From positions 1-21,955 of the forward strand of contig JBKJUS010000091.1 of the NCBI GenBank assembly GCA_046590575.1: a stretch of 21,955 bases of DNA, in the 5' to 3' direction. The notes under the pieces were generated by a model, which made no database searches, had not been told where the DNA came from, and worked only from the letters and a program-made list of their open reading frames with translations. Each line of letters opens with the position of its first letter. Position 1 is the stretch's first letter. Both the position numbers and the translations under genes were made by a program. Below, in pieces: positions 7,590 through 14,403 of this stretch. The stretch is from DATLNF01 sp046590575. Lineage in GTDB: Bacteria > Actinomycetota > Actinomycetes > BP-191.

Positions 7590-7976
7590 TCAGGGGCTTG
7601 GCGGGCCGAAGACCTTGCGCAGGGCTGCGGACACATCGGCGGCCAGCGGTCCGGGCGCCGGCCGCTCCAGCCCGCCCCCCTGAGAGCCGCCCCGCGGGGA
7701 GCCGCTCCCCTGAGTGCCGCTCTGCGGGGAGCCGTCCGGGGAGTCGCTTGCCGTGTCGCTGGTTGCGCCACAATCCAGACACCGCGTGTCGCCGAGGGAG
7801 CGGACCAGCTTGGTCGAGGCGCATGCAGCGCACCGGTCGAGATCAGCGACCCAGTCGTGCTCCTTCTGACAGATCGGGCAGACCAGCACCTGGGAGCCAC
7901 CCACCACACCTCGCTTCCACGGCGAGGCACCCCGGCCAGGATCGGTCTGGCGGCGGTCGCATCGGTAGCAGGGCAT
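7590..7976 (-). CDS. Hypothetical four-CxxC zinc-ribbon protein
   Basis: A 128-aa protein of unknown function. Four CxxC knuckles occur in the first 70 residues: C3-C6 (CYRC), C33-C36 (CPIC), C49-C52 (CAAC) and C66-C69 (CLDC). They are enough for two zinc ribbons of the rubredoxin/double-zinc-ribbon kind. A Gly/Ser/Pro/Gln low-complexity linker follows (about 73-108), then a short helix-like tail, LAADVSAALRKVFG. ATG 7976 is the only plausible start that does not run into the peroxiredoxin gene; it has no clear Shine-Dalgarno. It follows the peroxiredoxin gene by 34 nt on the same strand and is probably cotranscribed. The linker DNA has imperfect repeats of CCGCGGGGAGCCG (about 7690-7735). 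The spaced cysteines argue for a real gene; I do not recognise the family. Confidence 0.7.
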   Translation of the reverse strand: MPCYRCDRRQTDPGRGASPWKRGVVGGSQVLVCPICQKEHDWVADLDRCAACASTKLVRSLGDTRCLDCGATSDTASDSPDGSPQSGTQGSGSPRGGSQGGGLERPAPGPLAADVSAALRKVFGPPSP

Positions 7977-8010
7977 CGGCGTACGGCGTCTGGTGTCGCG
8001 GACTCGGCGG

Positions 8011-8469
8011 TTAGAGGTCGGCGAGCGCCTTGAGGTACTCAGCATGGTCACGCTTGTCAGGGATCCCGTTCATCGTCTTCCAGCGCACGACGCCCTCCTT
8101 GTCGACGATGTACGTCGCGCGCACCGCGACGCCCTTGGTGTCGTCGAAGCAGCCGTACGCCTGAGCGACTGCCCCATGCGGCCAGAAGTCGCTGAGCATC
8201 GGGAAGGTGAAGCCCTGCTGGTTCGCCCACATCTTGTTGGTCGGCGACGGCGCCACGGAGATGCTCAGCACCTGCACGTCGTCGTTCTCGAAGCTGGGCA
8301 GCTCGTCGCGTACGGCGCAGAGCTCCCCCTCGCAGATTCCGGTGAAGACAAGCGGGTGAAAGATCACCACGACGTTCTTCTCGCCCTTGAAGTCGGCGAG
8401 GGAGACGACCTCGTTGTTCTGATCCTTGAGCGTGAACTCCGGGGCCGGCTGGCCGACATCGACAGACAT
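8011..8469 (-). CDS. ahpE: AhpE-type peroxiredoxin
   Basis: A 152-aa thiol peroxidase reducing hydroperoxides and peroxynitrite in the cytoplasm. The thioredoxin-fold active site HPLVFTGICEGELC places the peroxidatic cysteine at C46, with the conserved Thr three residues before it and Pro39. The stretch FTFPMLSDFWPHGAVAQAYG is very close to M. tuberculosis AhpE (Rv2238c). That enzyme is a one-Cys type reduced by mycothiol/mycoredoxin; here a second cysteine, C51, lies five residues later, where I recall no cysteine in AhpE, so a resolving role is possible. ATG 8469 has an AGGAGG site at 8477-8482, 7 nt upstream. It shares a short divergent promoter region with the MDMPI-like gene and leads into the four-CxxC gene. 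Confidence 0.93.
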   Translation of the reverse strand: MSVDVGQPAPEFTLKDQNNEVVSLADFKGEKNVVVIFHPLVFTGICEGELCAVRDELPSFENDDVQVLSISVAPSPTNKMWANQQGFTFPMLSDFWPHGAVAQAYGCFDDTKGVAVRATYIVDKEGVVRWKTMNGIPDKRDHAEYLKALADL

Positions 8470-8519
8470 GGTGCGTCCTCCTGGACGGTGCGGTCGTGCG
8501 GGGTCGGGGCGACGCCGCT

Positions 8520-8526
8520 TAGATTA
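8520..8526. promoter_or_regulatory. Overlapping divergent -10 elements (ahpE / MDMPI-like gene)
   Basis: The 7-bp TAGATTA is part of the near-symmetric TTAGATTAAG. It reads TAGATT on the plus strand (8520-8525) and TAATCT on the minus strand (8526-8521); both fit the actinobacterial TANNNT. The plus-strand element lies 6 nt before ATG 8532, so that gene is probably leaderless. The minus-strand element would start transcription near 8514, giving ahpE a leader of about 45 nt that contains its AGGAGG. No good -35 is visible on either side. Confidence 0.55.
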
Positions 8527-8531
8527 AGACG

Positions 8532-9446
8532 ATGGTACCGACGCCTGGCCGCGGACTCTCCTCCGAGTCGTTGGCTGCGCTGCTCGACCGGGTGGCGCAG
8601 TCGTGGCAGATGTTCGTCGAGGTCGCCGAGACCGCCGACCTCGCGGCGCCGACCCGCCTTCCAGGCTGGCGAGCCCGGGACGTGGTCGCGCACCTTGGCA
8701 CCTGGGACGACCGCGGGCCGCTCGTCGAGGCGATCCGCTCGGCCCGCGCCGGCGGCGCCGGCGAGCCGCTCGACCCCGACGCAGCCAACGCCAGCCTCCT
8801 TGCCGAGCATCGCGACGCGAGCGACGAAGAAACGCTCGACGCCCTGCGCCGCAGCCGTGACGGCATCGCCGCGATCAACCGACGTGAGCTCGCCAGGCTG
8901 GCCACCGCGCCGGCGATGAGCATGCTGGGGCCGCTCCCTCTCGCCGGGCTGGTCAATGCCGGGTGCTACGAGCTCGCGGTGCACGCCCTCGACCTGCACG
9001 CGGCCGGGGCGGCCGCTCCGGATCCAGCCCTGCTCGACTCCGGGCTCAGCGCTCTCATCGACGTGACCGGCGCCCTCGCCGCTCGCCACGGGATCACCAT
9101 CGCGGTGACCGCCCAGACACCTGACGGCGGGTGGCGCGCCGAGATCGACTCCGACGGCTGGACGACGACACCGAGCACCCCAGGCCCCGTCATCGGTCCG
9201 GCGATCCTGGGCACCGCGCGCGACGTGCTCGACGCGTCAGCCGGCCGAATCGGTGTTCCTGGGCTGCTGTTGCAGCGGCGCATCGTCGTCCAAGATCTTC
9301 CGCAGTTCCTGCGGCTGGCCCCGCTCGTGGAGCAGGTGCCGGGCATCCCGGGCGCGGCCCTGTTGAGCCGGGCCGCCGCGACCATCACCGGAGTACGCGG
9401 CGCGCTTCGCAAGATCCCTGGGGTGCCCGGCCTGCGCGGTCGGTGA
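8532..9446 (+). CDS. Maleylpyruvate isomerase-family (DinB-like) mycothiol-dependent enzyme
   Basis: A 304-aa protein of the MDMPI/DinB_2 superfamily, four-helix-bundle metal enzymes that commonly use mycothiol in actinobacteria. The metal triad is visible: H54 in RLPGWRARDVVAHLG, and E147 plus H151 in YELAVHALDL. The spacing matches the His-Glu-His zinc site of the Corynebacterium maleylpyruvate isomerase. The second half (about 175-304) includes an SCP2-like or MDMPI C-terminal region and ends in IPGVPG repeats. The actual substrate is unknown; nothing nearby suggests gentisate degradation, so detoxification or thiol transfer is as likely. ATG 8532 has no Shine-Dalgarno and lies 6 nt after a -10 element, suggesting leaderless translation. 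Its stop is 7 nt from the stop of the convergent DUF3052 gene, with no terminator between. Confidence 0.82.
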   Translation: MVPTPGRGLSSESLAALLDRVAQSWQMFVEVAETADLAAPTRLPGWRARDVVAHLGTWDDRGPLVEAIRSARAGGAGEPLDPDAANASLLAEHRDASDEETLDALRRSRDGIAAINRRELARLATAPAMSMLGPLPLAGLVNAGCYELAVHALDLHAAGAAAPDPALLDSGLSALIDVTGALAARHGITIAVTAQTPDGGWRAEIDSDGWTTTPSTPGPVIGPAILGTARDVLDASAGRIGVPGLLLQRRIVVQDLPQFLRLAPLVEQVPGIPGAALLSRAAATITGVRGALRKIPGVPGLRGR

Positions 9447-9453
9447 GAGCGCA

Positions 9454-9924
9454 CTAGCGACGGGCGGCGCGTTGACCCTTCGGTACGACGAGGCGGGACG
9501 CCGTCCAGTCCCGGCCGGCCTGCACCGTGGACGTCTGCGCCAGCCCTGCGGTCGGCGCCGCGTCGATGATGTCGCTGGGCTCGACATGACCGTCGCGACC
9601 AGCTTTCGGCGTGAGCACCCAGATGGAGCCGGCGGCGTCGAGCCTGGTGCGGGCATCCATGAGCAAGTCGACGAGGTCGCCGTCCTCCTCACGGAACCAC
9701 AGCAGCACAGCATCGACGACGTCGTCGGAGTCGTCGTCGGTCAGCGCACCGCCGATTCGCTCGATGACGGCGTCGCGCAGCACCGGATCGACGTCGTCGT
9801 CCCGCCCGACTTCCAGCACGACCATGCCGGCCGTGATGCCCAACCGGTCAGCCGCTGTGCGCTGACCCGCCGCGTCTCCCGCGGTGGACGTCACCGTCGG
9901 CCTCCTCATCGTGTCGTCGTGCAT
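9454..9924 (-). CDS. DUF3052 family protein (Rv2239c-like)
   Basis: A 156-aa conserved actinobacterial protein of unknown function. Family signatures are ADRLGITAGMVVLEVG near the N-terminus, an acidic DDDSDDVVDAVLLWFREEDGD segment, and WVLTPKAGRDGHVEPSDI followed by AAPTAGLAQTS. It appears soluble, with no membrane segment. ATG 9924 has AGGA 7 nt upstream; ATG 9909 is an internal alternative without one. It is divergent from aceE, the arrangement also seen in M. tuberculosis (Rv2239c near Rv2241), which suggests a link to central metabolism or simply preserved synteny. Confidence 0.9.
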   Translation of the reverse strand: MHDDTMRRPTVTSTAGDAAGQRTAADRLGITAGMVVLEVGRDDDVDPVLRDAVIERIGGALTDDDSDDVVDAVLLWFREEDGDLVDLLMDARTRLDAAGSIWVLTPKAGRDGHVEPSDIIDAAPTAGLAQTSTVQAGRDWTASRLVVPKGQRAARR

Positions 9925-9941
9925 CGGGCGATCCTGGGGGT

Positions 9942-9971
9942 AGTCCACACGCGCAGACGGGTGATGTGCAA
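9942..9971 (-). promoter_or_regulatory. Weak candidate promoter for the DUF3052 gene
   Basis: On the minus strand TTGCAC (9966-9971) lies 18 nt from TGGACT (9942-9947) in the 157-nt divergent region shared with aceE. The -35 is fair and the -10 is poor. I found no convincing operator or riboswitch in the remainder of this gap. For aceE, CAGAAT (10038-10043) is a possible -10 about 40 nt before the start codon. Confidence 0.25.
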
Positions 9972-10081
9972 GTGGCCTCGCCGATCTGCCCGGCCGATCC
10001 GGTGTACGACGCGTCGCCGACAGCCTCCCGCTGAGGGCAGAATGGACCGTGAGCACCACCGTGCCCAGTGAGGAGCACCGC

Positions 10082-12784
10082 GTGAGCACCGATCGCACCA
10101 ACCCGGTCATCACCGACGGACTGCCCAGCCAGCTGCCAGATGTCGATCCGAGCGAGACGGCCGAGTGGCTCGATTCCCTGGACGGTGTCGTCGCGGAGCA
10201 GGGTCGCGGCCGTGCCCGGTTTCTGATGCTCAAGCTGCTCGAGCGGGCGCGGGCGCAGCAGGTCGGCGTGCCGGCGCTGACCAGCACCGACTACATCAAC
10301 ACCATCACGCCAGAGCGCGAGCCGTGGTTCCCCGGCGACGAGCACCTCGAGCGCCGGATCCGGGCCTACATCCGGTGGAACGCTGCCGTCATGGTCAGCC
10401 GGGCCAATCGCCCGGGCCTCGGGGTCGGCGGACACATCGCGACCTACGCCTCGAGCGCGAGCCTCTACGAGATCGGCTTCAACCACTTCTTCCGCGGCCA
10501 CGACCACGGCGAGAGCGGCGACCAGATCTTCATCCAGGGGCACGGCTCCCCGGGTGTGTACGCCCGTGCGTTCCTTGAGGGTCGGCTGACGGAAGCGCAG
10601 CTCGACGCATTTCGGCAGGAGAGCAAGCCCGGCGGCTTGTCCTCTTACCCCCACCCGCGGCTGATGCCGGACTTCTGGGAGTTCCCGACCGTCTCTATGG
10701 GTCTGGGCGCGATCACCGCGATCTACCAGGCACGCTTCAACCGCTACCTGCACGCGCGGCAGATCAAGGACACGTCGAAGTCGCGAGTCTGGTGCTTCCT
10801 CGGCGACGGCGAGATGGACGAGCCGGAATCTCTCGGCGCGATCGGCGTCGCGGCCCGCGAGGAGCTCGACAACCTCACCTTCGTCGTCAACTGCAACCTG
10901 CAGCGCCTCGACGGGCCGGTGCGCGGAAACGGCAAGATCATCCAGGAGCTCGAGTCCACCTTCCGGGGCGCCGGGTGGAATGTCATCAAGGTGGTGTGGG
11001 GACGCGAGTGGGACCCGCTGCTCGCGCGCGACTCCGACGGCGTCCTCGTCAACGCGATGAACACCACTCCCGACGGCCAGTTCCAAACCTACTCGGTCGA
11101 GACCGGCGCCTACATCCGTGAGCACTTCTTCGGCCGCGACCCGCGCTTGCGCAAGATGGTCGAGCACCTCAGCGACGACCAGCTGCGCAGTCTGCCGCGT
11201 GGGGGCCACGACTACCGCAAGGTCTACTCCGCGTTCCAAGCAGCCACCGAGCACCAGGGCCAGCCGACGGTCATCCTCGCGCACACCATTAAAGGCTGGA
11301 CACTCGGTCCCGACTTCGAAGCGCGCAACGCGACGCACCAGATGAAGAAGCTCACGGTCGAGGCGCTGAAGACCTTCCGCGATCGGCTCCACCTCGACAT
11401 CACCGACAGTCAGCTCGAAGGCGACCTCCCGCCGTACTTCCACCCGGGTGAGAAGTCGGAAGAGGTGCAGTACCTGCAGGAACGCAGAGCTGCGCTCGGC
11501 GGGTACATGCCGCGCCGCGTCGTACGCACCAAGGCACTGCCGCTGCCCGCTGACGCGGCGTACGCCGACATGCTGGTCGGCTCGGGCAAGCAAGCGGTTG
11601 CGACGACGATGGCCTTCGTCCGGATGCTCAAGGACATCCTCAAGACCAAAGAGTTCGGCCGGCGCATCGTGCCGATCATCCCGGACGAGGCCCGCACCTT
11701 CGGGATGGACTCGCTCTTCCCCAGCTTGAAGATCTACAGCCCGCACGGCCAACGCTACGACGCCGTCGACCGCGACCTCCTGCTCTCCTACAAGGAGTCG
11801 CAGCAGGGCCAAATCCTCCATGAGGGGATCAGCGAGGCCGGCTCGATGGCGTCGATGCACGCGGCCGGCACGGCGTACGCGACTCACGGCGAGCCGACGA
11901 TCCCGCTCTACATTTTCTACTCGATGTTCGGCTTCCAGCGGATCGCCGACTCGATCTGGGCGTTCGCCGACGCGCTCGGCCGCGGCTTCCTGCTCGGCGC
12001 GACGGCCGGTCGCACGACACTGAACGGCGAGGGGCTGCAGCACCAGGACGGTCACTCGCTGCTGCTTGCGTCCACCAACCCGGCCTGCATCAGCTACGAC
12101 CCGGCCTGGGCCTTCGAAGTCGCCGTGATCTTCCGGGACGGCATCCGCCGGATGTACGGCGAGAACCCCGAGAACGTCTTCTACTACCTGACCCTCTACA
12201 ACGAGCCCTACGTCCAGCCGCCGATGCCCGAGGGCGTGGAGGAGGGCATCCTCCGGGGCATCTACCGCTATGCCGCCGCACCGGAGGCCCCGACGATCCG
12301 GGCTCAGCTGCTTGCCTCGGGCATCGCCGTGCGTCTCGCCGTTCAGGCACAGGAGATGCTGGCCGCAGACTGGGGCGTGGGCGCCGACGTGTGGAGCGTG
12401 ACCAGCTGGACCGAGCTGCGCCGTGACGCGCTCGCCGTCGACGAGCACAATCTCCTGCATCCGGACGAGCCACCGCAGGTGCCACTCGTCACGACAGCGT
12501 TGGCCGGAGCGGTCGGACCGGTCGTGGCAGTCAGCGACTGGATGGCCGCGGTGCCGGACCAGATCTCACGGTGGGTGCCCGGCGACTGGACGTCGCTCGG
12601 CACCGACGGCTTCGGGCGCAGCGACACCCGCGCCGCCTTGCGCCGCCATTTCCACATCGACGCCGAGAGCATCGTGGTCGCGACCCTCGCGCGCCTGGCT
12701 GCTGCCGGCGAGATCAAGCCGGAGGTGATCGGCGAGGCGGTCACTCGCTACCGGCTGCTGGACGACCAAGCGACCAATGACTAG
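10082..12784 (+). CDS. aceE: Pyruvate dehydrogenase E1 component, homodimeric type
   Basis: A 900-aa thiamine-diphosphate enzyme that decarboxylates pyruvate and acetylates the lipoyl arm of E2, feeding the TCA cycle. The length matches homodimeric AceE (887-901 aa). The N-terminal block has LTSTDYINTI and WFPGD, then GVGGHIATYASSASLYEIGFNHFFRG. The ThDP motif opens with G241-D242-G243 in FLGDGEMDEPESLGAIG and closes at NCNLQRLDGPVRGNGK. The transketolase pyrimidine domain (about 480-720) contains GISEAGSMASMHAAGTAYATHG and YSMFGFQRIAD. I chose GTG 10082 because AGGAG lies 6 nt upstream; GTG 10049 in frame has no such site and would add 11 residues. No E2 or E3 gene is adjacent, as usual in actinobacteria. 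No terminator is apparent after the stop. Confidence 0.96.
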   Translation: MSTDRTNPVITDGLPSQLPDVDPSETAEWLDSLDGVVAEQGRGRARFLMLKLLERARAQQVGVPALTSTDYINTITPEREPWFPGDEHLERRIRAYIRWNAAVMVSRANRPGLGVGGHIATYASSASLYEIGFNHFFRGHDHGESGDQIFIQGHGSPGVYARAFLEGRLTEAQLDAFRQESKPGGLSSYPHPRLMPDFWEFPTVSMGLGAITAIYQARFNRYLHARQIKDTSKSRVWCFLGDGEMDEPESLGAIGVAAREELDNLTFVVNCNLQRLDGPVRGNGKIIQELESTFRGAGWNVIKVVWGREWDPLLARDSDGVLVNAMNTTPDGQFQTYSVETGAYIREHFFGRDPRLRKMVEHLSDDQLRSLPRGGHDYRKVYSAFQAATEHQGQPTVILAHTIKGWTLGPDFEARNATHQMKKLTVEALKTFRDRLHLDITDSQLEGDLPPYFHPGEKSEEVQYLQERRAALGGYMPRRVVRTKALPLPADAAYADMLVGSGKQAVATTMAFVRMLKDILKTKEFGRRIVPIIPDEARTFGMDSLFPSLKIYSPHGQRYDAVDRDLLLSYKESQQGQILHEGISEAGSMASMHAAGTAYATHGEPTIPLYIFYSMFGFQRIADSIWAFADALGRGFLLGATAGRTTLNGEGLQHQDGHSLLLASTNPACISYDPAWAFEVAVIFRDGIRRMYGENPENVFYYLTLYNEPYVQPPMPEGVEEGILRGIYRYAAAPEAPTIRAQLLASGIAVRLAVQAQEMLAADWGVGADVWSVTSWTELRRDALAVDEHNLLHPDEPPQVPLVTTALAGAVGPVVAVSDWMAAVPDQISRWVPGDWTSLGTDGFGRSDTRAALRRHFHIDAESIVVATLARLAAAGEIKPEVIGEAVTRYRLLDDQATND

Positions 12785-12805
12785 CCAAGAACAAGGGAAT
12801 CTGTA

Positions 12806-12819
12806 ACCTGAGACCTGAG
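12806..12819 (+). repeat. Tandem 7-bp repeat in the aceE-sigma factor gap
   Basis: The 116-nt gap 12785-12900 contains ACCTGAG twice in direct tandem. The first copy overlaps TAACCT (12804-12809), a TANNNT-type -10. GGGAAT (12795-12800) just upstream resembles the GGAA core of ECF -35 elements, but no CGTC-like -10 follows at proper spacing. This may be the promoter region of the sigma factor; nothing else is recognised in the gap apart from the GAGGA ribosome-binding site at its end. Confidence 0.35.
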
Positions 12820-12900
12820 GCGGCCAAGCCGAACCTCCATGCCGGGCCCGGGCTCTCAACGTGTGACCTGCCCACCCGACTGCCCGCTGCGAGGACGGAC

Positions 12901-13464
12901 GTGACGACGATGAGCATGCCGCGCGCTCTCAGCGCCGGCGATCTCGGGGACCGGCGAAGCGCCGACTCCGATGGCTCGGTCGTGCTCACGACGACGCTGA
13001 CCCGAGAAGAAGGCTTTCGGCTCCTCTACCAGGCGGAGTTCTCCGGCCTGGCCGGCTACTGCACAGCGCTGGTCGGCGACGTCCACCTCGCGCGGGACAT
13101 CACGCAGGAGGCCTTCGCCCGCCTCTTCGCCCGCTGGATCGGCGTACGCGAGCCGAAGGCCTACGTCTACTACGTGGCGACCAACCTCGCTCGCCGACAC
13201 TGGCGACGGGGTAAGCGAGAACGCGAGATCTACGCCGAGATCCACGCCCGACCGCAGGCACCGGCGGAGCACGACCCATGGCTGCGCGACCTCGTCGAGC
13301 GGCTGCCCGACAAGTTTCGCGAGGTCGTCCTCCTCCACTACTACGCAGACCTTCCGCTCACCGAGATCGCCGAACTCACCAAGCGACCGGTCGGCACCAT
13401 CAAGCGCTGGCTGCACGAGGCGCGCGCGCTTCTGCACGCCGCAGTCGAGGCCTGCGATGTCTGA
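12901..13464 (+). CDS. ECF-type RNA polymerase sigma factor
   Basis: A 187-aa sigma-70 family protein with only regions 2 and 4. Region 2 spans about residues 38-110 (LLYQAEFSGLAGYCTALVGD, then DITQEAFARLFARW). Region 4 spans about 127-187 (LVERLPDKFREVVLLHYYADL, then the helix-turn-helix LTEIAELTKRPVGTIKRWLHEAR). The linker is rich in Arg and Lys. The start is GTG 12901, with GAGGA 5 nt upstream; ATG 12910 is a weaker option. The last 8 nt overlap the start of a membrane protein gene, the usual layout for a sigma factor and its regulator. It resembles SigE/SigM-like ECF groups, but I cannot assign a precise group or target promoters. Confidence 0.92.
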   Translation: MTTMSMPRALSAGDLGDRRSADSDGSVVLTTTLTREEGFRLLYQAEFSGLAGYCTALVGDVHLARDITQEAFARLFARWIGVREPKAYVYYVATNLARRHWRRGKREREIYAEIHARPQAPAEHDPWLRDLVERLPDKFREVVLLHYYADLPLTEIAELTKRPVGTIKRWLHEARALLHAAVEACDV

Positions 13465-14347
13465 GCGCGAGGCGATGCCTCGTCGCCGCTACGTAGAACT
13501 TCCCCCCGAGCCCGGTGGCTTCGAGGAGGCCATCGCCCGCGGGCGACGCCGCCGACGGCGTACGGCCGGCACCAGCGCCGTCGCCTCGATCAGCGCGGTG
13601 CTCCTCGCCATCAGCCTGACCGGCTCCAGTCCGGACACGGATGCGCGGCTGGAGTTCACCCGACCGCCCGACCCGCAGGTCTCCGCCGAAGATGCCGCTG
13701 CCGAAGCGGCCAACCCCGCTGAGCTCGCCGACCCGGCTCAAGCTGAGCAGAGCGACGGCGACGCGGCTGCCGGTCGGAGCGCGGGGCTAGGTCGGCGCGA
13801 CGCCGACGCCGACGCCACCGTCGCGACGGCCGCCCGTCCGCGATCGCCGGACCGATCCGCTGCAGCCGCGCAGACCCGTCGGCTGGAGCCGCCGGAGGAA
13901 CAGTCCGGTCAGGACCTGGGCACCTGCAACAACCTCTCGGTCAGCCAGCAGTGGTGCCTGCTTGCGGCTCGCACGGTGATGGGCCAGGAAGACGAGGCGA
14001 ACCTCGACTCGACGCTGTCGATCACGGTCTGCCTCGCGCGGGTAGCCACCGCCCGACGCGCCCTGTCGTTCCGAAGCGAGCAGCAGGTCGACTTCGTGAT
14101 CCGGAAGAAGGGCAGCGAAGAAATCCTGTGGCAGTGGGCGCATCGCGCCGCCTTCGACGAGCAGCCGACCCGTGACGAGGTCGGCCCCGGCGAGTGCCGC
14201 ACCTATAGCGTGCGATGGCTGGGACAGCTGGACAACAATGAGCACCTCATCAACGAGAGCGGGACCTACGTCCTCACCGCGACCAGCCTGGCGCGGGAGC
14301 TGGGTACGTCCAACTTCGCGACAGCCACCTTCGAGCTGACGTCCTAA
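13457..14347 (+). CDS. Single-pass membrane protein with BsuPI-like extracytoplasmic domain; candidate anti-sigma factor
   Basis: A 296-aa protein coupled to the ECF sigma gene by an 8-nt overlap (ATGTCTGA). Layout: short cytoplasmic N-terminus (1-35) ending in RGRRRRRR, one transmembrane helix (about 37-56), an Ala/Asp/Pro/Arg-rich linker (about 57-153), then an outer domain. Residues of about 210-296 (FVIRKKGSEEILWQWAH, VGPGECRTYSVRW, then SGTYVLTAT) resemble the BsuPI family, immunoglobulin-like proteins related to the Bacillus intracellular proteinase inhibitor. Cysteines C157, C167, C192 and C247 could form two disulfides outside the cell. No HxxxCxxC zinc anti-sigma motif is present, and the cytoplasmic part is only about 35 residues, short for a classic anti-sigma domain. 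Coupling suggests it controls or is controlled by the sigma factor, but this is inference. Confidence 0.72.
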   Translation: MSEREAMPRRRYVELPPEPGGFEEAIARGRRRRRRTAGTSAVASISAVLLAISLTGSSPDTDARLEFTRPPDPQVSAEDAAAEAANPAELADPAQAEQSDGDAAAGRSAGLGRRDADADATVATAARPRSPDRSAAAAQTRRLEPPEEQSGQDLGTCNNLSVSQQWCLLAARTVMGQEDEANLDSTLSITVCLARVATARRALSFRSEQQVDFVIRKKGSEEILWQWAHRAAFDEQPTRDEVGPGECRTYSVRWLGQLDNNEHLINESGTYVLTATSLARELGTSNFATATFELTS

Positions 14348-14403
14348 CCGAACCCCCCGCAGCGACACCGGATCCGCCCCATGACACGACCGGCGACCCG
14401 GCG

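Noticed and set aside
9848..12460. 870-aa minus-strand open frame opposite aceE
   Set aside because: Composition typical of an antisense shadow; aceE is unmistakable on the plus strand.
12785..12900. Terminator for aceE
   Set aside because: CCGGGCCCGG near 12844 is a loop-less palindrome with no T tract; no convincing hairpin is present, so read-through into the sigma gene is possible.
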